A DNA stretch of 64,000 bases from G963717155 sp963717155 (lineage in GTDB: Bacteria > Actinomycetota > Thermoleophilia > Gaiellales > JALYLC01): assembly GCA_963717155.1 (NCBI GenBank), contig OY970326.1, forward strand, positions 434,001-498,000, given 5' to 3'. The notes below the pieces were generated by a model. The model saw only the letters and a program-made list of their open reading frames with translations. It was not told the DNA's origin and did not search any database. This document shows positions 35,001 through 45,010 of the stretch, piece by piece. Position numbers and translations under genes: made by a program. Within the stretch, counting starts at the first letter, position 1, and every line of letters begins with the position of its first letter.

Positions 35001-37438
35001 TCAAGCTGGCCGATATCGGATCCACGATTCGCGTGATCGCGAGTGCGAGCATCAGCACCTCGGCCACGGTTTCGAGCCTCTCCTCGCCGGCGACCTCGAT
35101 CATCACGCCGCTCCTGCTCGCGAACGGTGCCCCGGCGGCTCCGACCGGAGCGGCCAAGGACGGGAACGTGCTCACCGCGGCCGACAACGGCAACTGGGCC
35201 GATGAGAGCGGCCTCGGGTTCAAGTACCAGTGGTTCCAGTGCACGTCGAGCTCGAGCTCGAGCTGTACGACGTCGCTCGGTGCCGCGAGCGCCTCGAACA
35301 CCTACACGCTGAAGCCCACCGACGTCGGCACGCGGATCGTCGCTGTCGTGACCGCCTTCGTGGGTGCGGGCGCGGCATCGTCGATGAGTGCCCAGTCGCC
35401 GGCCGTCGCCCCGCTCAACACCGGCGCCTCCGTGATCTCGACGCCGTCGCCGCAGCAGGACGGGCAGGTGTTCTCTGCCTCGATCGGCGCGTGGGACGGC
35501 GCCGGCGGTCTCTCCATCGCCTACCAGTGGAAGCGCTGCGATTCGGGTGGCAACAACTGCACCGCGATCGGGGGAGCCACGAGCGGGACGTACACGGCCG
35601 CGGCGGGCGATGTCGGGCAGACGTTGAAGGCGACGACGACGGCCTCCAAGGGTGGTTCGGCGACGACCCCGTCTGCCGACTCCGCCGCGACGGCCGTGAT
35701 CGCGCCGCGCAACTCGGTGGTGCCGCCGATCTCCGGCAACGCCACCGACGGGCAGGTGCTGTCGACCCCGGCATCGACCAACAGCGCCTGGGACAACACG
35801 CCGGCGACCCTCGCGTTCTCGTACCAGTGGGTTCGGTGCGACTCGACGGGCGCAAACTGCGCAGCCATCTCCGGCGCGACGAACCCCACCTACACGCTGA
35901 CACCCGATGACGTCGCCGACGCCGGCAACCCGGCGGCGCGCCACGAGATCCGCGTGCAGGTCACCGCCACGGTCAGCACCGCGACCGCGACGGCGCAGAG
36001 CGCCGCGACCGGACAGATCGCCGCGCAGGCGACCCAGAACACCGCGTTGCCGCAGGTTGCGGGTGGTGCGTTCAACAACCAGACGCTCGCCGCCAACAAG
36101 GGTGGTTGGAACGGGACGGGCATCCAGGATCAGAGCTATCAGTGGATCCGCTGCGATCCGCCGCTGGCGGCCCCCACGTGCACGAACCTCGGCCCCGCGA
36201 GCCTGACCGCGACGACCTACACTGGTGCAGCCCGCCGACGTCGGGCACTACATCAGCGTGATCGAGACCGTCGTCAACCGGTTGGGCGCGACCGCGACGG
36301 CGCGCGCCCCGTTCAGCAATCCCGTGCTGAGCAACCAGCTCGGGGCGACCGACTTCCCGATCGTGTCGGGCGACTACGTCGATGGCGGCGAGCTGACCAC
36401 GACCGCTGGTACGTGGTCGCCTCCCGACAGCCTCACGTTCACCTACAAGTGGCTGCGCTGCGCACCGAACGGCGATGGATCGCCGCTCGATGACAGCTCG
36501 ACCTGTCCGTCGATTCCCGGCGCGACGTCCTCGACCTACACGCTGACGCCGCAAGACGTCGGCCAGTACGTGCTCTCGCGGGTCAAGGCGACCTTCACGG
36601 GCGGCATCGGAATCGACGCAACACAGGACAGCGACACCGAGGGCCTCTCGCCCGTTGCTGCTGCCCCACCGTCGAACACCGGCAAGCCCTCGATCGCCGG
36701 CTCCGCGAGCCAGGCGAGCGTGCTGACCGCAACACCCGGTACCTGGAATGGCACCAACACCCCGGCGTTCCCGATCACGTTCGGGTACCAGTGGCTGCGC
36801 TGCGACGGGAGCGGCGGGGCATGTCAGCCGATCCCGGGCGCGACACAGTCCGCCTATACGCCGTCGGCCCAGGACGCCGGGTCGCGGCTCGTCGTGAAGG
36901 TCACGGCATCGAACGCCGGTGGCTCTGCAACGGCGCTCTCCGATCCGACGGTCGTCGTTGTCGGCACGACGGGCACCGGCGGCGGGAACTCTGGTGGCGG
37001 CGATGGCTCGGGTACGCCGACGATCGGCCGGGCCCGGCGCCGCGCACCCGACGATCGCCGGCGGCGACAAGAGCGCGCCGAAGCTGCTCTTCACCATCGT
37101 CGGTGGCGGCACGCTCGCGGGCGGCACGACGCTCCAGGTCGACGCCACCTGCCCGAAGACCGAGAAGAGCTGCAAGGCGAACATCAAGCTGCTCGCCACC
37201 CTCAAGAAGCCCACCGGCAAGGCCGTTCGCCAAGCCCGTCACGGTCGCGAGCACGACGGTCACCTTCAAGAGCGGTCAGAAGAAGCTGCTGAAGCTCAAG
37301 CTCTCGTCGGCAGCGCGCACCGCACTCAGGAAATCCCTCAAGCTCAAGGTGACGTTGATTGCTAGCGTGACCGACGCAGCGGGCAATGTCACTCCCAAGC
37401 AGACGAAGGGACTAACGCTCCGGTGGAAGAAGGGATAG
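32033..37438 (+). CDS. secreted protein with 12 Ig-like repeats (three frameshifts)
   Basis: Exported protein of about 1,800 residues when three single-base frameshifts (36221-36225, about 37024-37050, about 37219-37224) are corrected. After a signal peptide (ending PTAGLAANW) come about 300 residues of WGS-type, propeller-like repeats. Then follow 12 repeats of about 95 residues with the pattern GxxxTFxYQWxRC...C...TYTLTAADVGxxIRVxVTAS, and a basic C-terminal Ig-like domain (FKSGQKKLLKLKLSSAART). Each repeat has a Cys pair. Adhesion or extracellular matrix function is inferred. ATG 32033 or 32045 is the start. Confidence 0.75.
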
Positions 37439-37451
37439 CGAGCCGGAGCGC

Positions 37452-37967
37452 CTACCGCGCGCTGCCGCCCGGAGGGGCGGCGCAGGCGATCAGCACTGCC
37501 TCGCGAGTCGTCTCGACGTTGAGCGCCTCGCGCACGTCGGCGAGCCGGCGAAATGCCGTCCTCCGGGACAGGTGCAGCTGCGTCGCGGCGTCGGCCAGCG
37601 ACAGCCCCCGGCCGAGCAGGCGGCAGAGCTCGATCTGCTCGGGCGTGAGCTCGGTGACATCGCCGTGCTGGCGCGCGCGCTCCTCGATCGGGCCGAGCGA
37701 GCTCAGCTCCTCGCGCAGGCGGTGTGCCGGCTCGGCGCCGGGCTCGATGCGCGCCACGACGCCCGCGCCGCGCACCGCCGCGAGCAGCGCGGCCGAGACA
37801 TCGTCGAACGTGGCGACGACGCCGCAGCACACGATGCGCGCGTCGGAGACGCTCCACTCGCGCTCGACGAGCAGCCAGTCACGATGGACGTTCCAGCCGA
37901 TCGACGACATCTCGTCGATCGCGGTCTCAAAGGTCTGGTCGTCCGAAGCGAGGATGAGCGGACGCAA
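37452..37967 (-). CDS. response-regulator-like LuxR-type transcription factor
   Basis: 171-residue protein ending in a helix-turn-helix of the LuxR/FixJ kind (LTPEQIELCRLLGRGLSLAD and LHLSRRTAFRRLADVREAL). The first 85 residues resemble a receiver-like alpha/beta fold (LRPLILASDDQTFETAID...) but lack an obvious phosphorylatable aspartate set. TTG 37967 is chosen because GGAAGG lies five bases upstream; GTG 37973 is an alternative. The gene converges with the Ig-repeat gene and is divergent from the M11 protease gene. Confidence 0.65.
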   Translation of the reverse strand: MRPLILASDDQTFETAIDEMSSIGWNVHRDWLLVEREWSVSDARIVCCGVVATFDDVSAALLAAVRGAGVVARIEPGAEPAHRLREELSSLGPIEERARQHGDVTELTPEQIELCRLLGRGLSLADAATQLHLSRRTAFRRLADVREALNVETTREAVLIACAAPPGGSAR

Positions 37968-38036
37968 GCGCACCTTCCGTCGGCCGGCCGGTAACTCGCG
38001 AAGAAGGGTAACAACGACCCCGGAGCGGGCGACCGC

Positions 38037-40250
38037 GTGCTGAGAGCCCGCGCACGTGCGGGGCGGCTTGCCCTGGTCCTTGTCGCGGGCGCCGCGCTGC
38101 TCGCGGGAGGCGTGGGCACGCATCCGCCGGCGCTCGCCGGCCTGGCGCCCGCATCCGTCGTATCCGGTCGCATCGTCGTCGCACACCAGGATGGCGCCAG
38201 GCCGACGGACTCGCGGTTCATCCCCTTGCTCGAGACGGCGCGCGGGCCGATTGCGCTTCGACTCCCGCAGGGGCTGCCGGCGAAGCCGGGCGCTCGCATC
38301 GCGGTGCGTGACGCGAAGTACTCCGACGGTGCGATCGTCGGCGGCAACCTGGCCATGCTCGGCCCTCCGACTGGCCCATCGCCCGATCCCACGGTCTACG
38401 GGCCGGCGAACTTCACACCCGGGCCGCGGAAGGTGCTCGTCCTGCTCGCCCAGATCATCGGCCAGCCGGCGCCGGGAAGCGCCGCAGCAGTGCGCAACAT
38501 CATCTTCACCGCGCCGAACTCCGCGAACGCGTTCATCCAGGAGGAGTCGTTCGGGCAGCTCTCGCTGACGGGCAAGCTGCGCAGCGATGGCGATATCTAC
38601 GGCCCGTACATGATCCAGTCGAAGCAGAAGCCCGACGTCTGCGACAACGTCGGCTGGGGCAGCGACGCCGAAGCCGCGTTCGCGCAGGCCACCGGGATGA
38701 ACCCCGAGACCTGGGACAACGTGATCGTCGTCTTCCAGGCCTCGCAGTGCAACTTCTCCGGGATCGGAGAGATCGGCGCGCTGCACGTCGGCACCGGCGC
38801 CCGCCACGCGTGGATCAACGCCGTCCTGACCAACGGCGTGCCGACGACCAGCGTCGTGGCGCACGAGCTCGGACACAACTTCGGGGTCGACCACGCCGGC
38901 GGTCTCGAGTGCTACGACGGCACCACGCGTATCTCGTTCAGCGAGGCGTGCGCGAACGATCCGAACCAGATCACCAACCAGTACCTCGACCCGTTCGACG
39001 TGATGGGCAGCGGTCTGCGCCAGGAGAACGCCTACCACAAGTGGGAGTCCGGCTGGCTTCCGTCGGCCTCGGTCCAGACGGTGACCCGGAGCGGGACGTA
39101 CCTGATCGCGCCCGAGGAGTCGAGCTCCAACGCGGTTCAGCTGCTGGAGGTGCCGCGCCTCGTCGGCGGACCGAGCTACTGGCTCGACTTCCGCCAGCCG
39201 TTCGGGAGCTGGTTCGACAACTTCTTCCCGACGGACCCGGAGGTGAACGGCGTCTCGATCCGCTACGCGAACTCGAGCACCATGCCGCACCCGTCCAAGA
39301 GCTGGCTGATCGACACGACGCCGGACACCGACACGTTCGCGGACTCGGCGCTCGCGGTCGGGAGGACATACACGGACACGCTGCGCGGCGTGTCGATATC
39401 GACGGTCGCGGTGTCGCCGCTCGGCGCCCTCGTCAAGATCACCCTCCCGAACGGCGCCGACTCGACCCCGCCCGGCTACCCGGGCGGCCTCACCGCGTCA
39501 CTCGTCGGTAACGCGCTTCACATCGCGTGGACGGCGGCCTCTGACGATTCCGGCGTGGTGCAGCACTACCGCGTGCGACGGAATGGCGTGCTGATCGCCG
39601 ACGTGTGGGACACCTCTGCGATCGACGCCGCGCCGCTCGCCGGGCGCACGACCGACTACGACGTCTCGGCTGTCGATCCGGCGGGCAACGAGGGCCCCCC
39701 GGCGCGGATCGAGGTATCGGTGGCCGATACGACGGCGCCGAGCGCCCCGACGTCGCTCGCGGCGAGCATCAACGGCACGGGAGTCAACCTGAGCTGGAGT
39801 CCGGCGATCGACGACGTGGGAATCGCCTCGTACGAGGTCGACCGGGACGGGCACGCGATCACGACCGGGCTCCACGCGACGAGCATGACCGATACCGGGG
39901 CCGCTCCCGGGACGCACTCCTACACGGTCCGCGCGGTCGACCCGTCGGGCAACGTCGGCGCGTTCTCTGCCCCGCTGACGGTCGTCGTCGTCGGCCCTGC
40001 AGCGCTGCCGACGGTCAAGGCGGCTCGGGTGAAGACCGTGACGGAGCTCAGGCTGCAGCGCCTGGGCAAGCATCGGGTGCTGCTCTCCTGGAAGGCCCAG
40101 CGAGGCGCGCGCCGCTACCAGGTGCTACGCGCCGGGAAGAGCGGCCATCTGCTCGCGGTCGTCAGGAAGGCGCAGTACGTGGACGCCCAGGCGCCTCCGG
40201 GCAAGCTCACCCGGAAGCACTACGTGGTGCGGGCCGTCCTGTCGTCCTGA
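38037..40250 (+). CDS. secreted M11 (gametolysin-like) metalloprotease with FN3 domains
   Basis: 737-residue exported protease. After the signal peptide (about 1-35) the zinc motif VVAHELGHNFGVDHAGG (HExxHxxxxxH, near residue 280) and the Met-turn DPFDVMGSG are intact, which fits peptidase family M11. Two fibronectin type III domains follow (about 480-570 and 572-660), then a third, partly FN3-like, segment. It starts with GTG. Secreted protein degradation or surface processing is likely. The stop is four bases from the convergent aminotransferase gene. Confidence 0.85.
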   Translation: MLRARARAGRLALVLVAGAALLAGGVGTHPPALAGLAPASVVSGRIVVAHQDGARPTDSRFIPLLETARGPIALRLPQGLPAKPGARIAVRDAKYSDGAIVGGNLAMLGPPTGPSPDPTVYGPANFTPGPRKVLVLLAQIIGQPAPGSAAAVRNIIFTAPNSANAFIQEESFGQLSLTGKLRSDGDIYGPYMIQSKQKPDVCDNVGWGSDAEAAFAQATGMNPETWDNVIVVFQASQCNFSGIGEIGALHVGTGARHAWINAVLTNGVPTTSVVAHELGHNFGVDHAGGLECYDGTTRISFSEACANDPNQITNQYLDPFDVMGSGLRQENAYHKWESGWLPSASVQTVTRSGTYLIAPEESSSNAVQLLEVPRLVGGPSYWLDFRQPFGSWFDNFFPTDPEVNGVSIRYANSSTMPHPSKSWLIDTTPDTDTFADSALAVGRTYTDTLRGVSISTVAVSPLGALVKITLPNGADSTPPGYPGGLTASLVGNALHIAWTAASDDSGVVQHYRVRRNGVLIADVWDTSAIDAAPLAGRTTDYDVSAVDPAGNEGPPARIEVSVADTTAPSAPTSLAASINGTGVNLSWSPAIDDVGIASYEVDRDGHAITTGLHATSMTDTGAAPGTHSYTVRAVDPSGNVGAFSAPLTVVVVGPAALPTVKAARVKTVTELRLQRLGKHRVLLSWKAQRGARRYQVLRAGKSGHLLAVVRKAQYVDAQAPPGKLTRKHYVVRAVLSS

Positions 40251-40253
40251 ACG

Positions 40254-41636
40254 TCAGGCGCGCGTGACGTCCTGCGCGAACTCCTCGAACGAGGAGACGA
40301 ACCGATCGACGTCGTCGTCGCCGTGCGTGATCGAGAGCGTCCACTCCTCCTCGCGCCCGGGCGTCATGAAGATCCCGCGGTTCATGTTGTACAGCCACGC
40401 GAGATCGGTGAGCTCTCCGTCGGTTCCGTGGGCCCACTCGCGGTAGTTGCGGACCTTCTCGCGCGAGAACGTGACACAGCCCTTCGCGCCGACCCCGACC
40501 GTGTACGCGGGGAGGCCGTAGCGCTCGATGACATCGTCGCAGCGCTGGATCAGCTGCCCGTTCAGGTAGTCGAGATGGCGGTACGCGTCGGGCGTCATCA
40601 CCTCGAGCAGGTTGGCCTTCGCTGCCGCCATGCATAGGGGGTTCCCGTTGAACGTGCCGACCTGGTAGACGGCGCCGTTCTCCACGTACTGCATGACCTC
40701 TTCGCTGCCGCCGATCGCGGCGGTCGGAACGCCGCCGCCGAACGCCTTCGCGAGCGTCACGAGGTCGGGGGTCACGCCGTAGAGGCCGGTGGCGCCGCCC
40801 TCGTGGACCGTGATGCCCGTCTTGACCTCGTCGAAGATGAGGATGACCCCGTGGCGGCGGGTGATCTCGCGCACCTGCTCGAGGTAGCCGGGCTCGGGAA
40901 GCACGACCCCGATGTTCATCATGCCGGCTTCCATGATCACGCAGGCCACGGTGCCGGCGAGCTCCGCGAGGCGCGCGTCCAGCGCTGCCGCGTTGTTGAA
41001 GGGCACCGCGTGCACGAGATCGACGGTCGAGCGCGGGATCCCCGCGCCGTACGGCACGCTCTTGGGCCGGTCCTCGGGTCCGATGTCGCCGTCGATGTCG
41101 ACCCCGATCGACACCATCACGGTGTCGTGGTGTCCGTGGTACGACCCTTCCATCTTGACGACGTGCTCGTTTCCGCTCGCGGCGCGCGCGAGGCGGATGG
41201 CGTCCATCGTGGCCTCGCTCCCCGAGTTCAGGAAGCGCCACTTCGGCAGGTTGAAGCGCCTGGCGAGCTCACGGGCGACGATGGTCGCGTCCGCGGTCGG
41301 AGCCGCGAAATGGCTGCCGAGCGGATAGCGATCGGCGACGGCGCGGGCGATCACGGGGTGTCCGTGGCCCTGCACCATGCACCCGAAGCCGTTGTGGAAA
41401 TCGCGATACTCACGGCCGTCGACGTCCCAGACCTGTGGGCCGCGCCCATGGCTGAGGTAGATCGGGTGCGGGTCCCGCGTCTGGTACGACGAGGGCACGC
41501 CCTTCGGCATCACGGTGCGCGCTTCGGCGAAGGCACGCGCCGACCCTGGGGTTGCATCGTTGAGGCGGCGCGTCTCGCGCTCCGTCAGCTCGGCGATGCG
41601 GGCACGATCGATCTCGGTAATCGGGGTGGCGCTCAC
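40254..41636 (-). CDS. class III aminotransferase (glutamate-1-semialdehyde aminomutase-like)
   Basis: 460-residue PLP enzyme. Signatures are NSGSEATMDAIRLAR, GSYHGHHDTVM, LIFDEVKTGIT and the PLP lysine in TLAKAFGGGVPTAAIGG. The overall pattern resembles HemL, but HemL usually reads DEVMTGFR and GEVIGGGLP, so a different amino-acid or amine substrate is more likely than haem synthesis. GTG 41636 follows GGAGG at a good distance. No pathway partners are adjacent. Confidence 0.8.
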   Translation of the reverse strand: MSATPITEIDRARIAELTERETRRLNDATPGSARAFAEARTVMPKGVPSSYQTRDPHPIYLSHGRGPQVWDVDGREYRDFHNGFGCMVQGHGHPVIARAVADRYPLGSHFAAPTADATIVARELARRFNLPKWRFLNSGSEATMDAIRLARAASGNEHVVKMEGSYHGHHDTVMVSIGVDIDGDIGPEDRPKSVPYGAGIPRSTVDLVHAVPFNNAAALDARLAELAGTVACVIMEAGMMNIGVVLPEPGYLEQVREITRRHGVILIFDEVKTGITVHEGGATGLYGVTPDLVTLAKAFGGGVPTAAIGGSEEVMQYVENGAVYQVGTFNGNPLCMAAAKANLLEVMTPDAYRHLDYLNGQLIQRCDDVIERYGLPAYTVGVGAKGCVTFSREKVRNYREWAHGTDGELTDLAWLYNMNRGIFMTPGREEEWTLSITHGDDDVDRFVSSFEEFAQDVTRA

Positions 41637-41734
41637 GGGACCTCCGTCGGTCACTCGGCTGGGGCTCAGGGTAGCCGACGCGCGTACGCCCGTGGCGGGC
41701 AAACCATCCGTTCGGTGGGGCTTCGGCGGGCCGC

Positions 41735-41740
41735 TACGCT
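41735..41740 (+). promoter_or_regulatory. -10 box of the GNAT gene
   Basis: TACGCT, six bases before ATG 41747, without a ribosome binding site. Confidence 0.4.
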
Positions 41741-41746
41741 CGGGGC

Positions 41747-42301
41747 ATGGCGGGTCTCGTCGTGCGCGAAGCGGACATCGAGGATGCCGCGGCCGTGGCC
41801 GGTATTCACGTCAGGGCCTGGCAGGCGGCCTATCGCGGCCTGATGCCCGACGAGTGGCTGGATGGCGTCACGGTGGAGCAGCGAACGGAGTCGTGGAGCG
41901 AGATCCTCGCGGGCTCCCGCGACCCCGGATCCACGCTGGTCGGTGAAGATGCGGGGATCGGCGTCGTCGGCTTCTGCTCGGTCTCGTTCCCGTGCCGCGA
42001 CGAGGATGCGGGTCCCGAGACAGCGGAGATCTCGGCGCTCTACGTCGACCCGTCGCGGTGGAGATCCGGCGTCGGTCGAACGCTGCTTGCCGAGGCGCTC
42101 GCGCGTCTCCGCGCCGCCGAGTGGAGGGAGGTCACGCTCTGGGTGCTTTCCGGGAACTCGTCTGCGCGCGCGTTCTACGAGCGATTCGGGTTCGCGGCCG
42201 ACGGTGCCGAGGTCGAGCACGTGCCGTCAGGCGTCGCGCCGGCTGCGGCCCCGCGCGCCCACCGCCTGCGGTTGACCCTAGATGCGGCCGAGCGTCGCTG
42301 A
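41747..42301 (+). CDS. GNAT-family N-acetyltransferase
   Basis: 184-residue acetyl-CoA-dependent acyltransferase. The N-terminal READIEDAAAVAGIHVRAWQ and the strand/loop AEISALYVDPSRWRSGVGRTLL (acetyl-CoA binding motif A) are typical, as is NSSARAFYERFGF at the end. Such RimI-like enzymes acetylate amines, antibiotics or protein N-termini; the substrate cannot be told. The 3' end overlaps the convergent M16 peptidase gene by 24 bases. Confidence 0.88.
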   Translation: MAGLVVREADIEDAAAVAGIHVRAWQAAYRGLMPDEWLDGVTVEQRTESWSEILAGSRDPGSTLVGEDAGIGVVGFCSVSFPCRDEDAGPETAEISALYVDPSRWRSGVGRTLLAEALARLRAAEWREVTLWVLSGNSSARAFYERFGFAADGAEVEHVPSGVAPAAAPRAHRLRLTLDAAERR

Positions 42302-43550
42302 GCCGGAGTCGCCCGCGCGAGGGAAGCGCCCGAGCGATGCGACCGCGTGGGCGCTTCCCGGGCCGACCAGCGCGGCGGCGGCTGCCGCGACGTCGGCCGG
42401 CTCGCACGCTGCGATCCGGCGGAAGAGATCGTCGACGGGCTCGAGGCGGTCGAACAGGAGCTGCGACGCAGCGAGCCCCGCGAGGCGCCGCGAGACCTCG
42501 TACGCACGTGCGAGCGATCCATGGAGCTGGCGGCGAGCCGCCTCGAGCTCGGGGAACGTCGGGCCGCGCGACGCGAGCCGCTCGACCTCGCTGACGAGCG
42601 CCGACTCGGCCTGCTCCGCGTGGTGTGGATCGCACGCGGTGACCGCGGCGAGGAACCCGGCGTCGCGATACGGGATCAGCACCGTGGAGACGCGATAGGC
42701 GAGCCGGCGCCTCGTGCGGAGCTGCTCGTAGAGCCTCGACCCCGATCCGTGGGCCAGCACGATCTCTGCGAGCCGGAGCGCCGGGAGATTCGTGTCGTCC
42801 ACGCCGCCGAAGCGCCAACCGCAAGCGATGTGGAGCGATCCCGACCGGCGCTCCTCGTGACGTCTGCCCATCGGTTCCGGCTCCGGGTCACGTTGGATCT
42901 CGACGGTTCCCAGGGCCGCGGCCAGGATCGGCTCGGCAGCGGCGAGCACCCGCTCGTGGTCGACCGGGCCGACGACCGCGAGCGCCGCGTTGGCGGCACA
43001 CCAGCGCCGGCGTATCTCGTCGAGATCGTCGATGGTGATCGCCGACAGCGATTCCGGCGTGCCGAGGATCGGATACGCCAGCGGGTGCCTGGCTCCGTAC
43101 AGCGCCTCGGACAGGAGCTGCCAGATGCGGCGGCGCTCCTCGGCATCGTGAGCGAGCTCCCGCAGCACGACGGGACGCTCGCGATCGAGATCCGCCCGCG
43201 TCGGTCGAGCTGCCGCCATGCGCCCGAGCGCGCGCAGCGCCGACGGCACGTCGTCGGGCACGACGATGGCGTCGAGTGACGTCTGCTCGCGCGCCGTGGT
43301 GGCGCCCACCTCGCCCCCGAGCGCCTCGATCGCCCGCCGCGCATCGGCGCCCTCGCGCGTGCGGAAGATCAGGTGCTCGTAGCAGGTGCGCCGCGCCACG
43401 CGCTCGCCCGTGGCGCGACCCCACACCGATCGTGAGCCGCACCGCGACGACGGGTCCCGGGCGGTCGAGGGCGGCGACACGCAGACCGGCTGCCGTTCGG
43501 CTGACGACTGGCACCGGCCAGCCTGGGGTCGTCGTCCGCGCATCCTCCAC
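42278..43550 (-). CDS. M16-family zinc peptidase (frameshift inside the HxxEH motif)
   Basis: Insulinase/processing-peptidase family protein of about 424 residues. Start ATG 43550 follows GGAGG. The first frame reads to GAAHLL and the second frame continues EHLIF; deleting one base near 43379-43383 restores HLLEH, the inverted zinc motif. Later features are normal: ELAHDAEERRRIWQL, HPLAYPILGTPESL and, in the C-terminal half, YEQLRTRRRLAYRVSTV. As written the gene is broken at its active site. Confidence 0.8.
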
Positions 43551-43631
43551 CTAGGCAACGTATGCAACATGCGTGGTCTGTTGCAAGTCTTTCAGCGAGC
43601 CGGTGCACCGCATACACTCGCGCAACCAAAC

Positions 43632-43705
43632 GCCGAAGTAGCTCAGCTGGTCAGAGCGCCTGCCTTGTAAGCAGGGGGTCTCGGGTTCGAATCCCGACTT
43701 CGGCT
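43632..43705 (+). tRNA. tRNA-Thr (anticodon TGT)
   Basis: Full cloverleaf: acceptor arms GCCGAAG/CTTCGGC, D-loop AGCTGGTCAGAGC, anticodon arm CCTGC-CTTGTAA-GCAGG with anticodon TGT, and T-loop GGTTCGAATCC, discriminator T. CCA is not encoded. It borders the accessory part of the window. Confidence 0.95.
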
Positions 43706-44165
43706 TTACCGAATTACCTGCAAATCAGGATTTATCCGATTCGAATGGCAAGGCCGATCCCCGACGTTCGACCGTTTTGGAAACGAATTGGAAATCTGAG
43801 CTTCGCCGAGGCATTCCTCGATCCGCGCGGAGGAAACGGTCTCGCCGAGGAATCGCATAGGTAGCCGCCTGAGCCGCAGCGTCGATCCTTCGATTGCCGG
43901 CTCGCGTTCTGCACCTTCAGTCGATCAGCTAGCTTGCTAACGCAGCAGGTGGTGCGCCACCCGACGCCCTGACCTCATCGCCCGTGCGCATGCGCCTTTG
44001 TCGCGCCGTGAGCGGTCTGGTTCGTCTAAGCAAGTGAGCGGCACGACGAAGTTGGCAAGCTCGTGGGCGATGGGACTGGTCGCTATCGCGTTTGTTGCGG
44101 TGGGCGCTCTCGCTGGACAGATCAACGCCCACCTGCCGTCACCGGGTGAACGCCATGCCGCCCAA
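43706..44165. other. 460-base gap between tRNA-Thr and the catabolic island
   Basis: No convincing gene. A 40-codon open frame at 43745-43863 (MARPIPDVRPFWKRIG...) lacks a ribosome binding site and a family match. The base composition is less GC-rich than in the housekeeping block. No repeat of the tRNA 3' end was seen here or elsewhere in the window. Confidence 0.4.
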
Positions 44166-44786
44166 TCAGTACACGTGGAGGCTTGGCGGCGTGACGACGG
44201 CGATGAACTTGAGCTCGTCCGGCCCGTCGTTGCTGTAGGCGTGCGGCCGGTTGCCAGGGTGGTAGGCGCTGTCGCCCGGGTTGAGGCTGAGCGGCTCGAG
44301 GCCTTCGATCTCGATCCGTAGGTTGCCCTCGAGTACGTACACGAACTCTTCTCCCTCGTGTCTCGCCCGCTCCGCGGTTGAGCCGCCAGGCTTGATGTGG
44401 AACAGCATCGGCATCATCACTCGGCCGGGTTCGAAGAAGAGGTAGTAACAGTCGATGCCTTCGGCGGGCGAGACGACGTGGCGCCCCGCGTCGCGTCGGA
44501 CTACGAGGTGTTCCTCAGCGTCGACATCCGGCAACAACTCGGCGAGGGTCACGTCGTAGAAGTCCATGAGGCGTAGGAGTCGTCGGAGCGTGATGTCGCT
44601 CCGGCCGGCTTCGACGAGGGAAAGGAACGACGTCGAGATATTTGTTGCTTCGGCGACCTTCGCGAGCGAGTGGCCGTGCTCGCGACGCAGCTTCTTCAGT
44701 CGTTTGCCGAGCTCCGCCTCGTGGAGGTTGACTTCGCCTGGGGCCTCCGCAACGTCCGGATCCCCGGCGGGGATTGCGCGATTCAT
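44166..44786 (-). CDS. XRE-cupin transcriptional regulator
   Basis: 206-residue regulator with an N-terminal Cro/CI HTH (GKRLKKLRREHGHSLAKVAE and ISTSFLSLVEAGRSDI, about 27-70) and a C-terminal cupin (about 125-195: RHEGEEFVYVLEGNLRIEI and LNPGDSAYHPGNRPHAYSN). In this family the cupin binds the inducing metabolite. It is transcribed away from the ABC transporter and catabolic genes, which it most likely controls. A TATACT box lies six bases before its ATG. Confidence 0.9.
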   Translation of the reverse strand: MNRAIPAGDPDVAEAPGEVNLHEAELGKRLKKLRREHGHSLAKVAEATNISTSFLSLVEAGRSDITLRRLLRLMDFYDVTLAELLPDVDAEEHLVVRRDAGRHVVSPAEGIDCYYLFFEPGRVMMPMLFHIKPGGSTAERARHEGEEFVYVLEGNLRIEIEGLEPLSLNPGDSAYHPGNRPHAYSNDGPDELKFIAVVTPPSLHVY

Positions 44787-45010
44787 CCTTGCAGTATATC
44801 GGCGAGCTTGACGGCCTTTCCCCAGTATGTTAGAAACATCCATCCAGTTTCCGGGACGAATGAGGCCAGGTTTCCAGTTCGTTGAATAGGTACGTGAGTC
44901 GGATGTTTCCGTTGCCTGCCGGGGTGCGCCCCGAGTTGGCGCGTTCGAAGTAGCGCGCGTGGGAGTTGCGTCGCTTGCGCGGGCGACAAGTCTCAACGGA
45001 GGAGGAAGCA
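44787..45010. promoter_or_regulatory. divergent control region of the catabolic island
   Basis: 224 bases. TATACT (44798-44793, minus) serves the regulator gene. GAAAC-N9-GTTTC (44833-44851) is an inverted repeat, and GTTTCC recurs at 44847, 44870 and 44905, all in one orientation. These are candidate sites for the XRE-cupin protein. The promoter toward the binding-protein gene is not obvious. Confidence 0.45.

Noticed and set aside
43745..43863. 40-codon open frame after the tRNA
   Set aside because: No ribosome binding site, no recognisable family, and it lies in a region of mixed composition.
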